Under the pieces are notes generated by a model. It did not search any database and had not been told where the DNA came from. It was given only the letters and a program-made list of their open reading frames with translations. From assembly GCA_022340285.1 (NCBI GenBank), contig JAJDOG010000097.1:37324-101323 (forward strand): a DNA stretch of 64,000 bases, written 5' to 3'. Position numbers and translations under genes: made by a program. The DNA is from Betaproteobacteria bacterium (lineage in GTDB: Bacteria; Pseudomonadota; Gammaproteobacteria; Burkholderiales; SG8-39). Every line of letters starts with the position of its first letter. The first letter of the stretch is position 1. Below, piece by piece: positions 33,187 to 42,740 of the stretch.

Positions 33187-35169
33187 TCAATCCGCCGCCA
33201 GCGCGACTACCGGATCGAGACGCGCCGCCTTGCGTGCCGGCATGAAGCCGAACACCAGGCCGGTGAGGAACGCGCACCCGAATGCGATCGCCACCGGCGC
33301 CGCCGAGAACTCGATCGGACGGCCGAACGTTCCGATCAGTGCCGCCGCACCGATCCCCACGCCGATACCGATCAGACCACCGAGTCCTGACACCAGCACT
33401 GCCTCGCCCAGGAACTGTTGCAGGATGTCGCGCATTCGCGCCCCGGTCGCCATGCGGATCCCGATCTCGCGAGTGCGCTCGGTGACGTTCACCAGCATGA
33501 TGTTCATCACGCCGATGCCACCCACCAGGAGCGAGATGGCGGCAATCGAGCCGAGCAGAACGGTCAGCGTGTTCTGCGTCTCCTCCGCGGTCTGGATGAT
33601 CGAGGCCATGTTGCGGATCCGGAAGTCGGTCGCGCGGTGGCGACTCGTGAGCAGCGCCTCGATGGCGCTCTGGGTCGCATCGATCTGGGCAACATCCTCG
33701 ACCGCGACCGTGATGTCGCGCAGGAACGGCTTGCCGAGGAGGCGCAGCGATCCGGTGGTGAGCGGCATGATCATGATGTCGTCCTGATCGGCGCCCCACG
33801 GCGTCGCCCCGCGCGCATCCATCACGCCGATGACTTGGAATAGGACGTTGTTGACCAGGACATACTGTCCGATTGGATCAACCCCGGGCGGAAAGAGGTT
33901 CTTGATCACGGTTTGCCCGAGAACCGCCACGGCGGCGTAGCCTCGCACGTCGCTATCCGAGAAGAACGTGCCGCGCACCACGGGCCAGTTTCGCGCGAGC
34001 GGATACGCGGCGCTGGTCGCGAGAATCTGGGTCTGGTAGTCCGCGTTCCCGAAACGGACGGTGACGCTGCCGGACATCTCGGGGACCGCCGCGAGGACAT
34101 TGGGCAGTTCGGCGACGGCACTCGCGTCGTCGGGTACGAGTGTGGCGATGCTCCCGCCCTGCCCGCGCTGGTTGGGCGCCCCGGGCCGCACCAGGAGGAG
34201 ATTGGTGCCGAGTCCGCTGATCCGGTCCATCACTGCGCGCTTTGCCCCGTCGCCGACGGCGAGCATCACGATCACCGAGGCGACGCCGATGACGATTCCG
34301 AGCAGCGTCAGCGAGGTTCGGAACACGTTGACGCGCAGCGCGCGCGCCGCGGTGCGCATCGCTTCCACGAAATCGTTGACCATCGCACGCGTTTCGCCGG
34401 CGGGCGCCGCTTCGTTCCGGCGTGCCGGCGCAACCGCCGGTACGCCCGGCCCGTCGTCGCGCACGACACGGCCGTCCTTGAGCTCGATCACGCGTTGTGC
34501 GCGCGCCGCGACTTCCGGCGCGTGCGTGATCACGATCACGGTATGCCCACGCGCCGCGAGTTCCTGCAGCAGGGCGAGAACCTCCTCCCCGCTCTTGCTG
34601 TCCAGCGCGCCGGTGGGCTCGTCCGCGAGGATGATGTCGCCACCGTTCATCAGCGCGCGGGCGATCGACACGCGCTGCTGCTGCCCGCCGGAAAGCTGGT
34701 TCGGCCGGTGATCGAGACGGTCCGTGAGGCCAAGCGTCCCGAGCAACCCCGCTGCGCGCGCACGCCGCGCCTCGCCGCCGAGACCCGCGTACATTGCCGG
34801 CACCTCGACGTTCTCCAGCGCGGTCGAGGTGGCGATCAGGTTGTAGCTCTGGAACACGAAGCCGAACGCCTCGCGCCGCAACCGCGCGAGCGCGTCCCGG
34901 TCGAGTTGCGAGACGTCTTCGCCCATGAACCGGTAAGTGCCGGTGGTCGGACGGTCGAGACAGCCGAGGATGTTCATGAGGGTTGTCTTGCCCGAGCCCG
35001 ATGCGCCCATGATCGCCACGAACTCGCCGGGATAGATCGCGAGCGAGATCCCGTGCAGGACCTGTACGGCAAGCTCGCCGCGCTGGAACGTCTTGGTGAC
35101 GTCCCCCAGCTCGATCAAGGGCGTCGCGCGGTCGGGCGCGAGGGCGGCGATAGCGGGCTCGCGCTTCAC
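33187..35169 (-). CDS. macB: MacB-type ABC transporter, ATPase-permease fusion
   Basis: This 660-residue mechanotransmission ABC protein has an N-terminal ATPase (about 1-230: Walker [10 protein letters not shown], signature LSGGQQQR, Walker [12 protein letters not shown]). Four membrane helices and a large periplasmic MacB core domain follow ([24 protein letters not shown] ... [29 protein letters not shown]). E. coli MacB has 648 residues. The start is GTG at 35169, overlapping the macA stop codon (GTGA); the long open reading upstream of it is a shadow of macA. With MacA and an outer-membrane factor it exports macrolides, lipopeptides, toxins or haem precursors. Confidence 0.94.
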   Translation of the reverse strand: MKREPAIAALAPDRATPLIELGDVTKTFQRGELAVQVLHGISLAIYPGEFVAIMGASGSGKTTLMNILGCLDRPTTGTYRFMGEDVSQLDRDALARLRREAFGFVFQSYNLIATSTALENVEVPAMYAGLGGEARRARAAGLLGTLGLTDRLDHRPNQLSGGQQQRVSIARALMNGGDIILADEPTGALDSKSGEEVLALLQELAARGHTVIVITHAPEVAARAQRVIELKDGRVVRDDGPGVPAVAPARRNEAAPAGETRAMVNDFVEAMRTAARALRVNVFRTSLTLLGIVIGVASVIVMLAVGDGAKRAVMDRISGLGTNLLLVRPGAPNQRGQGGSIATLVPDDASAVAELPNVLAAVPEMSGSVTVRFGNADYQTQILATSAAYPLARNWPVVRGTFFSDSDVRGYAAVAVLGQTVIKNLFPPGVDPIGQYVLVNNVLFQVIGVMDARGATPWGADQDDIMIMPLTTGSLRLLGKPFLRDITVAVEDVAQIDATQSAIEALLTSRHRATDFRIRNMASIIQTAEETQNTLTVLLGSIAAISLLVGGIGVMNIMLVNVTERTREIGIRMATGARMRDILQQFLGEAVLVSGLGGLIGIGVGIGAAALIGTFGRPIEFSAAPVAIAFGCAFLTGLVFGFMPARKAARLDPVVALAAD

Positions 35170-36470
35170 AGCCGCGGCGTCCTCGGCATGCGACCCGTCG
35201 GCACGGATCGCTCGCCGCTGCGCATTCCCGTGACGACGCGTTCGCCGGGCTCCAATCCCGATATGATCGCCGCCGCCACGCGATTCGTGGCGCCGACCTG
35301 GACCTTTCGCTCTTCCACCACGCCCTGATCGTTGAGCACCCGGACGAGTGCCTCCTTGCCAGCAAAGCGCGTGCGTGGATCGGGAGCGACGCGCGGCGTC
35401 GTCCCTGCGCCGCTGCGCGCGCCGCGGCGGCGCTCGCCCGAGCCGGGAAGCGGCTCGAGCGCCGAGATCGGGACGAGGAGCGCATTCTTCGCGGATGCGA
35501 GGACGAAGAAGACCTGCGCGGTCATCTGGGTCATCAGCTCGCCGGAGGGGTTCGGCACATCGAACAGCGCGTCGTACAGGACGACGTTGTTCACGACCTC
35601 CGGGGTCGGATTGATCTGCCGCAGCTTGCCGTAATAGCGCCTGCGCTCGTTCCCGAGGGTGGTGAAGTAGACGTCCATGCCCACGCGCAGGTTGGACACG
35701 TCCGCTTCCGAGACCTGTGTCTGCACGGTCATCGTCGATAGATCGGCGATGCGCAGGATGATGGGTGCCTGCTGGTTCGCATTCAATGTCTGACCCTGCT
35801 TCGCCGCTTGGGAGACGACCGTGCCGGTCATTGGCGCATAGATCCGCGTGTACCCGAGATTCGCCTCGTCGCCTCGCAACTGTGACTCGACCTGCTGGAT
35901 CTGGGCCCGCAGCGCCGCGATTTGCGCCGTCGCTGACTGCAGATTGGCGGCGGCCGTCTGCACCGCATCGGCGCTCGTGGCGTTTTCGCGCGTGAGCTGT
36001 TGCTGGCGCTGGAACTGCTGTTCGGCAAGTACCCGCTGCGCCTCGCGATCGGCAAGCTGGGCGCGCAGATTCGCCAGCTGGGCAAGGTCCGCGTCCACAC
36101 GTGACTTGAACACGGTGGGGTCGATCTCCGCCAGCAAATCGCCCTGCTTCACGACTGCGCCCACGTCGACATGCAGCTTCCGGATCTGACCGGACACCTG
36201 CGTCCCCACGTCGACGAAATCGCGTGGCTGCAGCGTGCCGGTTGCCGTCACGACGTCCTCCAGATCGCCGCGCTGGACCGCCGTCGTGGCGTACTGCGCG
36301 GCCGCGTCGGCCGGCGCGATCCACTTGGACCAGGCCAGGTATCCGCCGGCCGCGACGATCGCCACGGCGAGCGCGACGAGCGTCGCGCGGGCCCGGCGTT
36401 TCTTGCGCGGGCGGGGTGCGGCGGCGGCCACTTGCCCGGCGGTCTTTTCCGGCTGGGTTTCGGTCAGCAT
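35166..36470 (-). CDS. macA: MacA-type membrane fusion protein
   Basis: This 434-residue adaptor has a Lys/Arg-rich cytoplasmic N-terminus, one membrane helix (about 29-47, [19 protein letters not shown]) and lipoyl halves ([62 protein letters not shown]). Between them is a long alpha-hairpin (about 115-185). Beta-barrel segments include [23 protein letters not shown]. It stimulates MacB ATPase and bridges to the outer-membrane factor. An Arg/Gly/Pro-rich insertion ([14 protein letters not shown], about 345-358) is an unusual linker in the membrane-proximal domain. It overlaps macB by four bases. No strong ribosome site precedes the ATG. Confidence 0.93.
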   Translation of the reverse strand: MLTETQPEKTAGQVAAAAPRPRKKRRARATLVALAVAIVAAGGYLAWSKWIAPADAAAQYATTAVQRGDLEDVVTATGTLQPRDFVDVGTQVSGQIRKLHVDVGAVVKQGDLLAEIDPTVFKSRVDADLAQLANLRAQLADREAQRVLAEQQFQRQQQLTRENATSADAVQTAAANLQSATAQIAALRAQIQQVESQLRGDEANLGYTRIYAPMTGTVVSQAAKQGQTLNANQQAPIILRIADLSTMTVQTQVSEADVSNLRVGMDVYFTTLGNERRRYYGKLRQINPTPEVVNNVVLYDALFDVPNPSGELMTQMTAQVFFVLASAKNALLVPISALEPLPGSGERRRGARSGAGTTPRVAPDPRTRFAGKEALVRVLNDQGVVEERKVQVGATNRVAAAIISGLEPGERVVTGMRSGERSVPTGRMPRTPRL

Positions 36471-36834
36471 GATTCGCAGTGTGTCCCTATGACCATGATC
36501 GTCGCAGAAGGATCAGTGCCGCGCTGTAAGAAAGTGCAACAATCGTAACCTGAGGGCGGTTACGCGAGGCGCAAGGGGCTGCCGGGATCGGGAAACGGGC
36601 CCGGCACGACCCGTACCGAAGGCCGAAGGAGCCGGGAAATGAGCTCCCCGCGGTCCGAACCGGTCGAGGTACTTGGTCTGCACGACTCGGCGATCTCGAG
36701 GCTACAGACGACTTCCGTGCAGCATTCTTGGCGACCGGTGCAATAATGCCGGCAGTCCTCGGATTTGGCTGGCTCGCGATTCGCGCGCCAGCCCGCGATC
36801 GAGCACCCGACAAGCCCGCGTACTAGGCACCTGC
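36471..36834. other. Intergenic region upstream of macA and the bestrophin-like gene
   Basis: No gene is credible in these 364 bases between divergent genes. One clear inverted repeat is present, CGTAACC (36544-36550) and GGTTACG (36558-36564) with a 7-base spacer, about 75 bp upstream of macA, which could be an operator. A GC-rich CTGCCGGG ... CCCGGCAC pairing lies near 36580-36608. No standard promoter hexamers stand out. Confidence 0.45.
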
Positions 36835-37866
36835 GTGTACGTCAGAAGAAGAATCCGGCTCTCCTACATGCTCTCCGAATCCTGGCGGGAGCTGGGAATC
36901 GTCGCCGCGTGGTCCGTGCTGGTGGTGATCCTCTTCGAGCTGGCCGGATGGAGCGCACTCGTGATGCCGGTGCTGCCGGTCACCCTCATCGGGATCGCGG
37001 TCTCGCTGTACCTCGGGTTCAAGAGCACATCGTCGTATCACCGCTGGTGGGAGGCGCGCCAGCACTGGGGAACGGTCATCACCTCCAGCCGGGCCTGGGC
37101 CACCCAGGTCGAGTCCCTCCTCTACGACCGCACGCGGCAGGTGTCACCCGAGATCCGCAAGGAGCTGATCTATCGCCAACTCGGCTTCGTCTACGCGCTC
37201 GCCTATCAGCTGCGCAGGACTTCGCGGCTGAAGCCTGGCAGCCACAAGAGCATCTTCGCGCGCCGCCGGCCGGTCGACGCAGCCGAAGCGCTGCTTGCCG
37301 TCCCGGAGATCTTCGGACGCTTCCTGTCGCCGCAAGAGTACGCCGCAGCGCGGGCGGTGAACAATCCGGCCGGCTGGTTGATCCTCAGACAGGGCAAGCG
37401 GCTGCGCGAGCTCGCGCAGGCGGGGATGCTGGACGACATCCAGCAGAGCGCAATGGTCGATCGCCTGGCGGTACTGCTCTCCGCGCAGGGAGGCTGCGAG
37501 CGGATCAAGAACACTCCTTTCCCGCGGCAGATCGCGCATTTCGGCACTGTCTTCACCTGGATCTTCGTGTTGCTGCTGCCGCTCGCCTTCCTGGACGTCT
37601 TCGAGCACGAAGCGATTCAGCACGACTTCACGACGATCGCGACTCACCGCTTCATGTACACGCTCGTCCCGTTCACGCTGCTGATCTCCTGGGTGTTCTT
37701 CATGATGGAGAAGATCAGCGACAGCAGCGAGGACCCCTTCGAGGGGGGCGTGCACGACGTGCCCGTCTCGGCGATCTGCCGGACGATCGAGATCGACCTC
37801 AGGCAAGCGCTGGGCGAAACGGACGTCCCAGCCCCGCTCGCACCTGTGGACGACGTGCTCTACTGA
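36835..37866 (+). CDS. Bestrophin-like (UPF0187/YneE) membrane channel protein
   Basis: This 343-residue inner-membrane protein belongs to the bacterial bestrophin family, pentameric ion channels. It opens with VYVRRRIRLSYMLSESWRELGIV, the usual basic N-terminus. It then shows GIAVSLYLGFKSTSSYHRWWEARQHWGTVI, the family's diagnostic Y.R.WEAR-type motif (about residues 62-90). C-terminal helices follow (FGTVFTWIFVLLLPLAFLDVF and FMYTLVPFTLLISWVFFMMEKISDSSEDPFE). The last segment matches the conserved acidic E..EDPF motif. The start is GTG at 36835 with a weak AGG upstream; the long in-frame reading before it has no homology. Gene context gives no hint of function. Confidence 0.88.
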   Translation: MYVRRRIRLSYMLSESWRELGIVAAWSVLVVILFELAGWSALVMPVLPVTLIGIAVSLYLGFKSTSSYHRWWEARQHWGTVITSSRAWATQVESLLYDRTRQVSPEIRKELIYRQLGFVYALAYQLRRTSRLKPGSHKSIFARRRPVDAAEALLAVPEIFGRFLSPQEYAAARAVNNPAGWLILRQGKRLRELAQAGMLDDIQQSAMVDRLAVLLSAQGGCERIKNTPFPRQIAHFGTVFTWIFVLLLPLAFLDVFEHEAIQHDFTTIATHRFMYTLVPFTLLISWVFFMMEKISDSSEDPFEGGVHDVPVSAICRTIEIDLRQALGETDVPAPLAPVDDVLY

Positions 37867-37906
37867 GCCGCTCGCCCCGCGGTGCGGCGAATCGATCGGC
37901 TGCGCA

Positions 37907-39307
37907 TTACAGGCGGCGCTGTTTCGCCTGCCAGTGCTTCTCGAGATTGTGGGTCAGCTGCTCGCTCAGATGGCAGAACGCCTGCTCGCGGGCGTACACG
38001 ACCATGTACTCGCGCAAGCGGTCGAGCGGTTCGGTCTGGACCCGCATCGCCTTGCGATTCCCGCCTGCGCTGACCATTCCCGAGCCCACAGCGTTGTCCA
38101 CCGCGGACTGCACGGCCGCGTCCAGACGGTCGTGCGGATGCACCTCGCGGATCAGTGCTGCCGCAGCGGGCTCCTCGACCGAGAACCGGCGGTCGAACAT
38201 GATGCCGTCGCGCGCCACCGCCTCGCCAACGAAACGGGGCAGGCGCAGGTTGGCGCAACCGGGGATGATGCCCTCCTTGCGCGCGGGCAGATTGAAGTAG
38301 GCCCCCTGCTCGGCGATGACATAGTCCATCACCAGCAGGAGCTGGCAGCCTCCGCCGATCGCGAATCCCTCCACCACGGCGAGCCAGGGTTTCTCGTGCG
38401 TGTCGTCGGGCTCGTCGAGGCGAAAATCCGCCCGTGAGTGCCCCCGATATAGCTTGTTCACGAATCCCAGATCGCGCACGAGATAGAAGAGATAGGGCAA
38501 CTTGCCGTGGTAGAGGCGCGTCAGGTTGAGCCCGGCCGAAAAGATCCGCCGACCCTTGTACTTCGGATGGTGCACGGGGTCGCCGCGCACCACGCCCATC
38601 TTGAGGCGCGGGTGCATGAGGATCAGATCGGTCGCGATCTCGTGCGCGCCGAGCGCGGTGTCGTCCTCGGCGTTGAGATAGCGCGGATACGTGAAGTACA
38701 GATACCCGCATTCCCCGCGCGCCTCGACGCGCACGGGCCCCAGGTCGAGCGTGCCCTTCGCGACGAACTCGTCCAGCCGGGCGCGCGCCTCGTCCGTGGG
38801 CCGCAGCATGCCAAGCAGCATGTGCGTGCCGATGCGCCGGTCGTTCATGAGCTGCGAGACGAGCACCCCCTGGGCAATCTCGCGCCCGTCCTTGTCGCTC
38901 TGCGTGCGCTGCGATTCCTCGTCCACCTGCGCGCGCGCCGGCACGAGGCCCGGCCAGAGTTCCGCCGCACGCCACATCAGGTCGTCGATGCGCATACTGC
39001 GGCGGAAATCGTCCGTCAGCCCGCGGTAAATGGCTTCACGATGCGAGCGGGCGAAGCGCCAGGCGAGATCGGCCATGGCACGGACGATTCGTTCTCCCGA
39101 TTCCTTCTCCGGCGCGTTGCGCTTCGAGCGGAGCGGGAGCCTGTCCAGCAGCGACCAGCCTTCATCGTTGAGCCGGCGCAGCGCGTCCGCATCCGCCGCG
39201 AGTCGCTCCACTTGGGCGGGCTCGTCGAACGCGTGCTTCTCGATGCGCTGCAGCCAGTCGGCGGCCGCAGTGCCGAGGCCGGCCACCGTGAGCGGCGTGC
39301 TCACCAT
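37907..39307 (-). CDS. DpgC-like enoyl-CoA hydratase-fold protein (3,5-dihydroxyphenylacetyl-CoA 1,2-dioxygenase family)
   Basis: This 466-residue protein has a helical N-terminal region (about 1-190) and a crotonase core (about 195-420). Its core (RIFSAGLNLTRLYHGKL, LGFVNKLYRGHSRADF, EKPWLAVVEGFAIGGGCQLLLVMDYV, YFNLPARKEGIIPGCANLRL) matches the pattern I know for DpgC. DpgC is the metal- and cofactor-free dioxygenase that turns 3,5-dihydroxyphenylacetyl-CoA into the 2-oxoacid in glycopeptide antibiotic pathways. Ordinary enoyl-CoA hydratases are about 260 residues. No DpgA, DpgB or DpgD genes are nearby, so a catabolic role is likelier. The start overlaps the stop of the glyoxalase II-like gene upstream by 7 bases. 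An ordinary hydratase or isomerase activity cannot be excluded. Confidence 0.75.
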   Translation of the reverse strand: MVSTPLTVAGLGTAAADWLQRIEKHAFDEPAQVERLAADADALRRLNDEGWSLLDRLPLRSKRNAPEKESGERIVRAMADLAWRFARSHREAIYRGLTDDFRRSMRIDDLMWRAAELWPGLVPARAQVDEESQRTQSDKDGREIAQGVLVSQLMNDRRIGTHMLLGMLRPTDEARARLDEFVAKGTLDLGPVRVEARGECGYLYFTYPRYLNAEDDTALGAHEIATDLILMHPRLKMGVVRGDPVHHPKYKGRRIFSAGLNLTRLYHGKLPYLFYLVRDLGFVNKLYRGHSRADFRLDEPDDTHEKPWLAVVEGFAIGGGCQLLLVMDYVIAEQGAYFNLPARKEGIIPGCANLRLPRFVGEAVARDGIMFDRRFSVEEPAAAALIREVHPHDRLDAAVQSAVDNAVGSGMVSAGGNRKAMRVQTEPLDRLREYMVVYAREQAFCHLSEQLTHNLEKHWQAKQRRL

Positions 39308-40092
39308 TTATTGCGCAGCTCGCGAAGCTTCAGGAAGACGGTCCGCGGGTCGGGATGCTCGGGCAGATCGGGAAACGCCTCGCGCAGTGCCGCAATCACC
39401 GACGGGCTGGTCAGGCGGAAGAAGGTATTGATGTTGCGCTCGACCCCGAGCGTCGAGACGTAGGCGTGGTTCGGATCCTGGCCGGCTAGCTTGTCGAGCA
39501 TTTCCTTGGCAGCCTTGTTGTCGGCCTCGCGGTTCAGCGTGAAGCGAAGGTTGTTCTCGATGTAGTCGTGACCCGGATAGATCCGCGTCGACTCGGGCAG
39601 CTTCGCGAGCTGCCCGGTGAACGTCTTGTAGAGCTCCTCGGGATGACCGCCGTTGTGACAGTTCCCCGCACCGGCATTGAAGAGCGTGTCGCCGCTGAAG
39701 AGCGCCGGCTGGTCGGTGTGCGACAGCAGGCACACATGGCTCATGGTATGGCCGGGTGTGTCGAGCGCCTCGAGCTCCACGGTCTTGCCGACCTTGATGA
39801 CGTCGCCGGCGCCGAGGCCGCGAGCCATTCCCGGGATCTTGTCCTTCGCATTCTTGTGCGCCAGGATCTTGGCGCCGGTCTGCTTGACCATGGCGCTGTT
39901 GCCCCCCGTGTGGTCGCCATGCTCGTGCGTGTTGAGGATCTGCGTGATCTTCCAGCCCTCGTCCTTGGCGGCCTTCAGGCATTTCTCGTGGTCGAGGGGG
40001 TCGATCGCGAGCGCCTCCCCAGTCTCGGGACAGACGATCAGGTAGTTGAAGTTACGGTATGCGTTGGCGGTCCAGATCTGCTTGACGATCAC
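39301..40092 (-). CDS. Metallo-beta-lactamase-fold hydrolase, glyoxalase II-like
   Basis: This 263-residue hydrolase has the binuclear metal motif THEHGDHTGG (about 55-64), a second ligand His in DTPGHTMSHV, Asp in ALFSGDTLF and His in IYPGHDYIENN. This is the hydroxyacylglutathione hydrolase arrangement. Glyoxalase II hydrolyses thioesters of glutathione; relatives act on other thioesters. The GTG at 40092 is the first start consistent with homology (VIVKQIWTANAYRNFNYLIV), though its ribosome site is weak. It is translationally coupled to the DpgC-like gene, so it might hydrolyse a thioester from that pathway instead. Confidence 0.88.
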   Translation of the reverse strand: MIVKQIWTANAYRNFNYLIVCPETGEALAIDPLDHEKCLKAAKDEGWKITQILNTHEHGDHTGGNSAMVKQTGAKILAHKNAKDKIPGMARGLGAGDVIKVGKTVELEALDTPGHTMSHVCLLSHTDQPALFSGDTLFNAGAGNCHNGGHPEELYKTFTGQLAKLPESTRIYPGHDYIENNLRFTLNREADNKAAKEMLDKLAGQDPNHAYVSTLGVERNINTFFRLTSPSVIAALREAFPDLPEHPDPRTVFLKLRELRNKW

Positions 40093-40160
40093 GGTCGAGT
40101 TTCCCGTCGGAGATGTTGAATTGGAATGATAGCGCCGATCGCTCCCCGGCTCGACGGGCG

Positions 40161-41684
40161 CTACCGGTCGACGTTCTTGAGCTTCGCGTCGTCGAGCGTC
40201 AGGCCGACGGCCACGCCCACAACGGTAAGCGCGAGCGCGAACCAGTACGCACCGTGCAGTCCGGCAACGAATGCCTCCCGGAGTGTCGTGGTGACTTGAT
40301 CCGCGATCTGAGGGGTGAACCGATCGAGGATTGCCCGCGCCGCTGCCGTGCCCGCCGCCGCGCCGCTGATCGTCACCTGTTCGACCGCGGAAAGGGAAAC
40401 CCCGAGGGCAGCCAGCCCCTGCTGGAGCTTCGCGGTGCTGATGCCGAACAGGATGGCCGTTCCCGTCGCGACCCCGATCGCCCCCATTGCGAGGTGAGCC
40501 GTGAAGGAGAGCGCGCCGGCGACGCCGGCGCGCGAGGGATCGACCGCGCTGACCGCTGCGGTGCCCGACGGGCCGACGGTCAATCCGCTCCCGATGCCGA
40601 TCAGCAACATTGCCGGCAGCAAGCCCGCGTAGCCCCACGCAGGCGACACCAGGATGGTAGCGATCGCGCCGAGCGCCGTCACGCCATAGCCGAGCGAGAT
40701 GAGCCGCCGCGGGCCGATGAGGTTGTAGAAGCGCCCCGAGGTCACCGAGAGGACCGACAGGCACGCCATCAGCGGCAGCGTCCCAAGCGCGGACTTCAGC
40801 ACCGACCAGCCCTGCACCTTGTGCAGATACTGGGGAATGTAAAGGAACAGGAGGAAGAGCGCGGGAACGATCAGACCGTTCGCCGCCAATGCACGGAGAA
40901 AGTGCCGGTTACGGATCATCGGTGGCGGCACCATCGGGCCCGCAACCCGCTTCTCGACGGCCGGAAAAGCGTTGAACAGTGCGGCCGCCACAAGCAGAAG
41001 CCCCACGGTCGGAAGCGAAGTCCAGCCCCAGTCCGCGCCCACGTCGAGCGCGTAGAGCAGACCGAGGATGGCGAGCGAAAGCACCGCGATCCCGGTGTAG
41101 TCGATCGCCTCGCCGCGCCCCGACCCCGGGTCGCGTGGAATCACCGTCGGGACGATCACCGCCGACGCGATGCCGAGCGCCAGGTTCAGGACGTAGAAGA
41201 GTCGCCATTCCCCGAGCCCGCCGACGATCCCGGCGATGATCGGGCTGATCACATTGCCCAGCGTGACCATCCCGAGGATCAATCCCATCGCGAGCGCGCG
41301 CTCGTCCTCGCGCACCGACGTCGATCCGATGCTCAGCACGCAGGGCCACATGAGCGCCGCGCCGATGCCCTGAAATGCGCGCGAGCCGATCAACCAGCCG
41401 ATGGAGGGCGCCGCCGCGCAGCCCACCGACCCCACGACGAAGATGACGACGCCGATCAGCAGAATCTGGCGCCGACCGTACATGTCGGCGATCCGTCCCG
41501 CGGCAACCATGCCCATCGCGAAGGTTAGCGCATAGACGTTCAGCACCCACTGCGTCGTGGTGACGTCGGCACCGAACTCGCGCTCGATCGGAATGATCAG
41601 CATCAGCGCGCCGGTGAAATCGGTGCCGATCGCGAACGTCGGAACGCCCAGGGCGGCAATGATTCCGGCTGTTCGCCGATCCAT
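40161..41684 (-). CDS. Major facilitator superfamily exporter, DHA2 (EmrB/QacA) type
   Basis: This 507-residue membrane protein has 14 predicted helices. N-terminal landmarks are TDFTGALMLIIPIEREFGADVTTTQWVLNVYALTFAMGMVAAGRIADMYGRRQ, with the motif A region GRIADMYGRR, and motif C-like GSRAFQGIGAALMWP. These mark the 14-TM drug:H+ antiporter family. It lies 68 bp upstream of the glyoxalase II-like gene on the same strand, so it may share a transcript with it and the DpgC-like gene. The exported compound is unknown. No adaptor (EmrA) gene accompanies it. Confidence 0.9.
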   Translation of the reverse strand: MDRRTAGIIAALGVPTFAIGTDFTGALMLIIPIEREFGADVTTTQWVLNVYALTFAMGMVAAGRIADMYGRRQILLIGVVIFVVGSVGCAAAPSIGWLIGSRAFQGIGAALMWPCVLSIGSTSVREDERALAMGLILGMVTLGNVISPIIAGIVGGLGEWRLFYVLNLALGIASAVIVPTVIPRDPGSGRGEAIDYTGIAVLSLAILGLLYALDVGADWGWTSLPTVGLLLVAAALFNAFPAVEKRVAGPMVPPPMIRNRHFLRALAANGLIVPALFLLFLYIPQYLHKVQGWSVLKSALGTLPLMACLSVLSVTSGRFYNLIGPRRLISLGYGVTALGAIATILVSPAWGYAGLLPAMLLIGIGSGLTVGPSGTAAVSAVDPSRAGVAGALSFTAHLAMGAIGVATGTAILFGISTAKLQQGLAALGVSLSAVEQVTISGAAAGTAAARAILDRFTPQIADQVTTTLREAFVAGLHGAYWFALALTVVGVAVGLTLDDAKLKNVDR

Positions 41685-41770
41685 GCCGCGATGCTACCAG
41701 AGACGAAACGGGATTCGCCGCGCGTATCGAACGCGCGCATTTCCCGGGTTACCGGGCAAGAACGCGCTTC

Positions 41771-42589
41771 TTACAGCATCGGGCCGGGCTGACCCAGGGC
41801 GTGCTCCGCGAGCTGGAGGACGATCCAGTCGTACGCTTCCTCCACCGAGTCCGTGCGGTAGACGAGGTCGACGTCGCGGGCGGAGATCGTTCCGTGACGG
41901 ACCAGCGCGTCGAAATTGACGACCTCGTTCCAGTATTCGCTCCCGAAGAGCACGATGGGCATCGCCTTGCGCAGCTTGTGCGTCTGCACCAGCGTCAGCA
42001 GCTCGAAAAGCTCGTCGAACGTGCCGAAGCCGCCCGGAAAGACGATCACCGCCTTCGCGAGGTAGGCAAACCAGAACTTGCGCATGAAGAAGTAATGGAA
42101 GTGGAAGGCGAGCTCGCGCGTGACGTAGCGATTGTCGAACTCCTCCACCGGGATGGAGATCGTCAGGCCCACGTTCATCCCGCGTGCCTCGGCCGCGCCG
42201 CGATTGGCCGCTTCCATGATGCCCGGGCCGCCTCCGGTACAGACGACGAACCGCCGCTCCCCCTGCGGATCGAGATCCTTCGACCATTGCGTCAACCGGT
42301 ATGCAAGCTCGCGCGCGGCCTCGTAATAGGCGGACATGCGAACATTCGTTCGCGCTTCCTCGAGGTTGCCCTCGCCCGCCTCGGCTTTGCGCAGCGCCTC
42401 CTCGGCATCCTCGCGCGACTTGGTGCGCGCCGAGCCCATGAAGACGATGGTGTCGTCGACGCGCAGCCGCTCGAACCGGGCCTTCGGCTCGAGATACTCG
42501 GCGAGGATTCGCAGCTCGCGCGCATCCTTGCTGTTCAGGAAAGTCTGATTGCGGTAGGCCCTGGGCGGGCGCCGTGGTCGGTCCGTCAT
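41771..42589 (-). CDS. LOG family protein (TIGR00730-type, nucleotide 5'-monophosphate phosphoribohydrolase-like)
   Basis: This 272-residue Rossmann-like protein carries the lysine decarboxylase-like/LOG signature PGGFGTFDELFELLTL and the preceding CTGGGPGIMEAANRGA, which bind nucleoside monophosphate. LOG enzymes release free cytokinin-like bases or act in purine turnover (PpnN in E. coli). The N-terminal part (about 1-60) resembles the longer proteobacterial subgroup. The ATG at 42589 has AAAGGA upstream; a far longer in-frame reading over the nhaA locus is antisense shadow. It is divergent from nhaA with 151 bp between. Confidence 0.9.
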   Translation of the reverse strand: MTDRPRRPPRAYRNQTFLNSKDARELRILAEYLEPKARFERLRVDDTIVFMGSARTKSREDAEEALRKAEAGEGNLEEARTNVRMSAYYEAARELAYRLTQWSKDLDPQGERRFVVCTGGGPGIMEAANRGAAEARGMNVGLTISIPVEEFDNRYVTRELAFHFHYFFMRKFWFAYLAKAVIVFPGGFGTFDELFELLTLVQTHKLRKAMPIVLFGSEYWNEVVNFDALVRHGTISARDVDLVYRTDSVEEAYDWIVLQLAEHALGQPGPML

Positions 42590-42740
42590 GGAAGATGTCC
42601 TTTCGCGTAGGATCGTAACCGGAACCCGGGCTATGGCATAACCACTATTCAACGATCCGCGCCGGCCAAAAACGCGCGTCGCGGGTGCCCGGCCGCGGCG
42701 TTGTTGCGCGCGCCGCGATCTACCCCGAGAATCACGCCCC

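Noticed and set aside
35170..36324. In-frame N-terminal extension of macB toward 36324
   Set aside because: The extra residues are a frame shadow of macA. The GTG at 35169 overlaps the macA stop in the usual coupled manner and gives the normal MacB length.
40113..41528. Long plus-strand open frame opposite the MFS exporter
   Set aside because: Charged, low-complexity antisense product; the MFS reading has clear membrane helices and family motifs.
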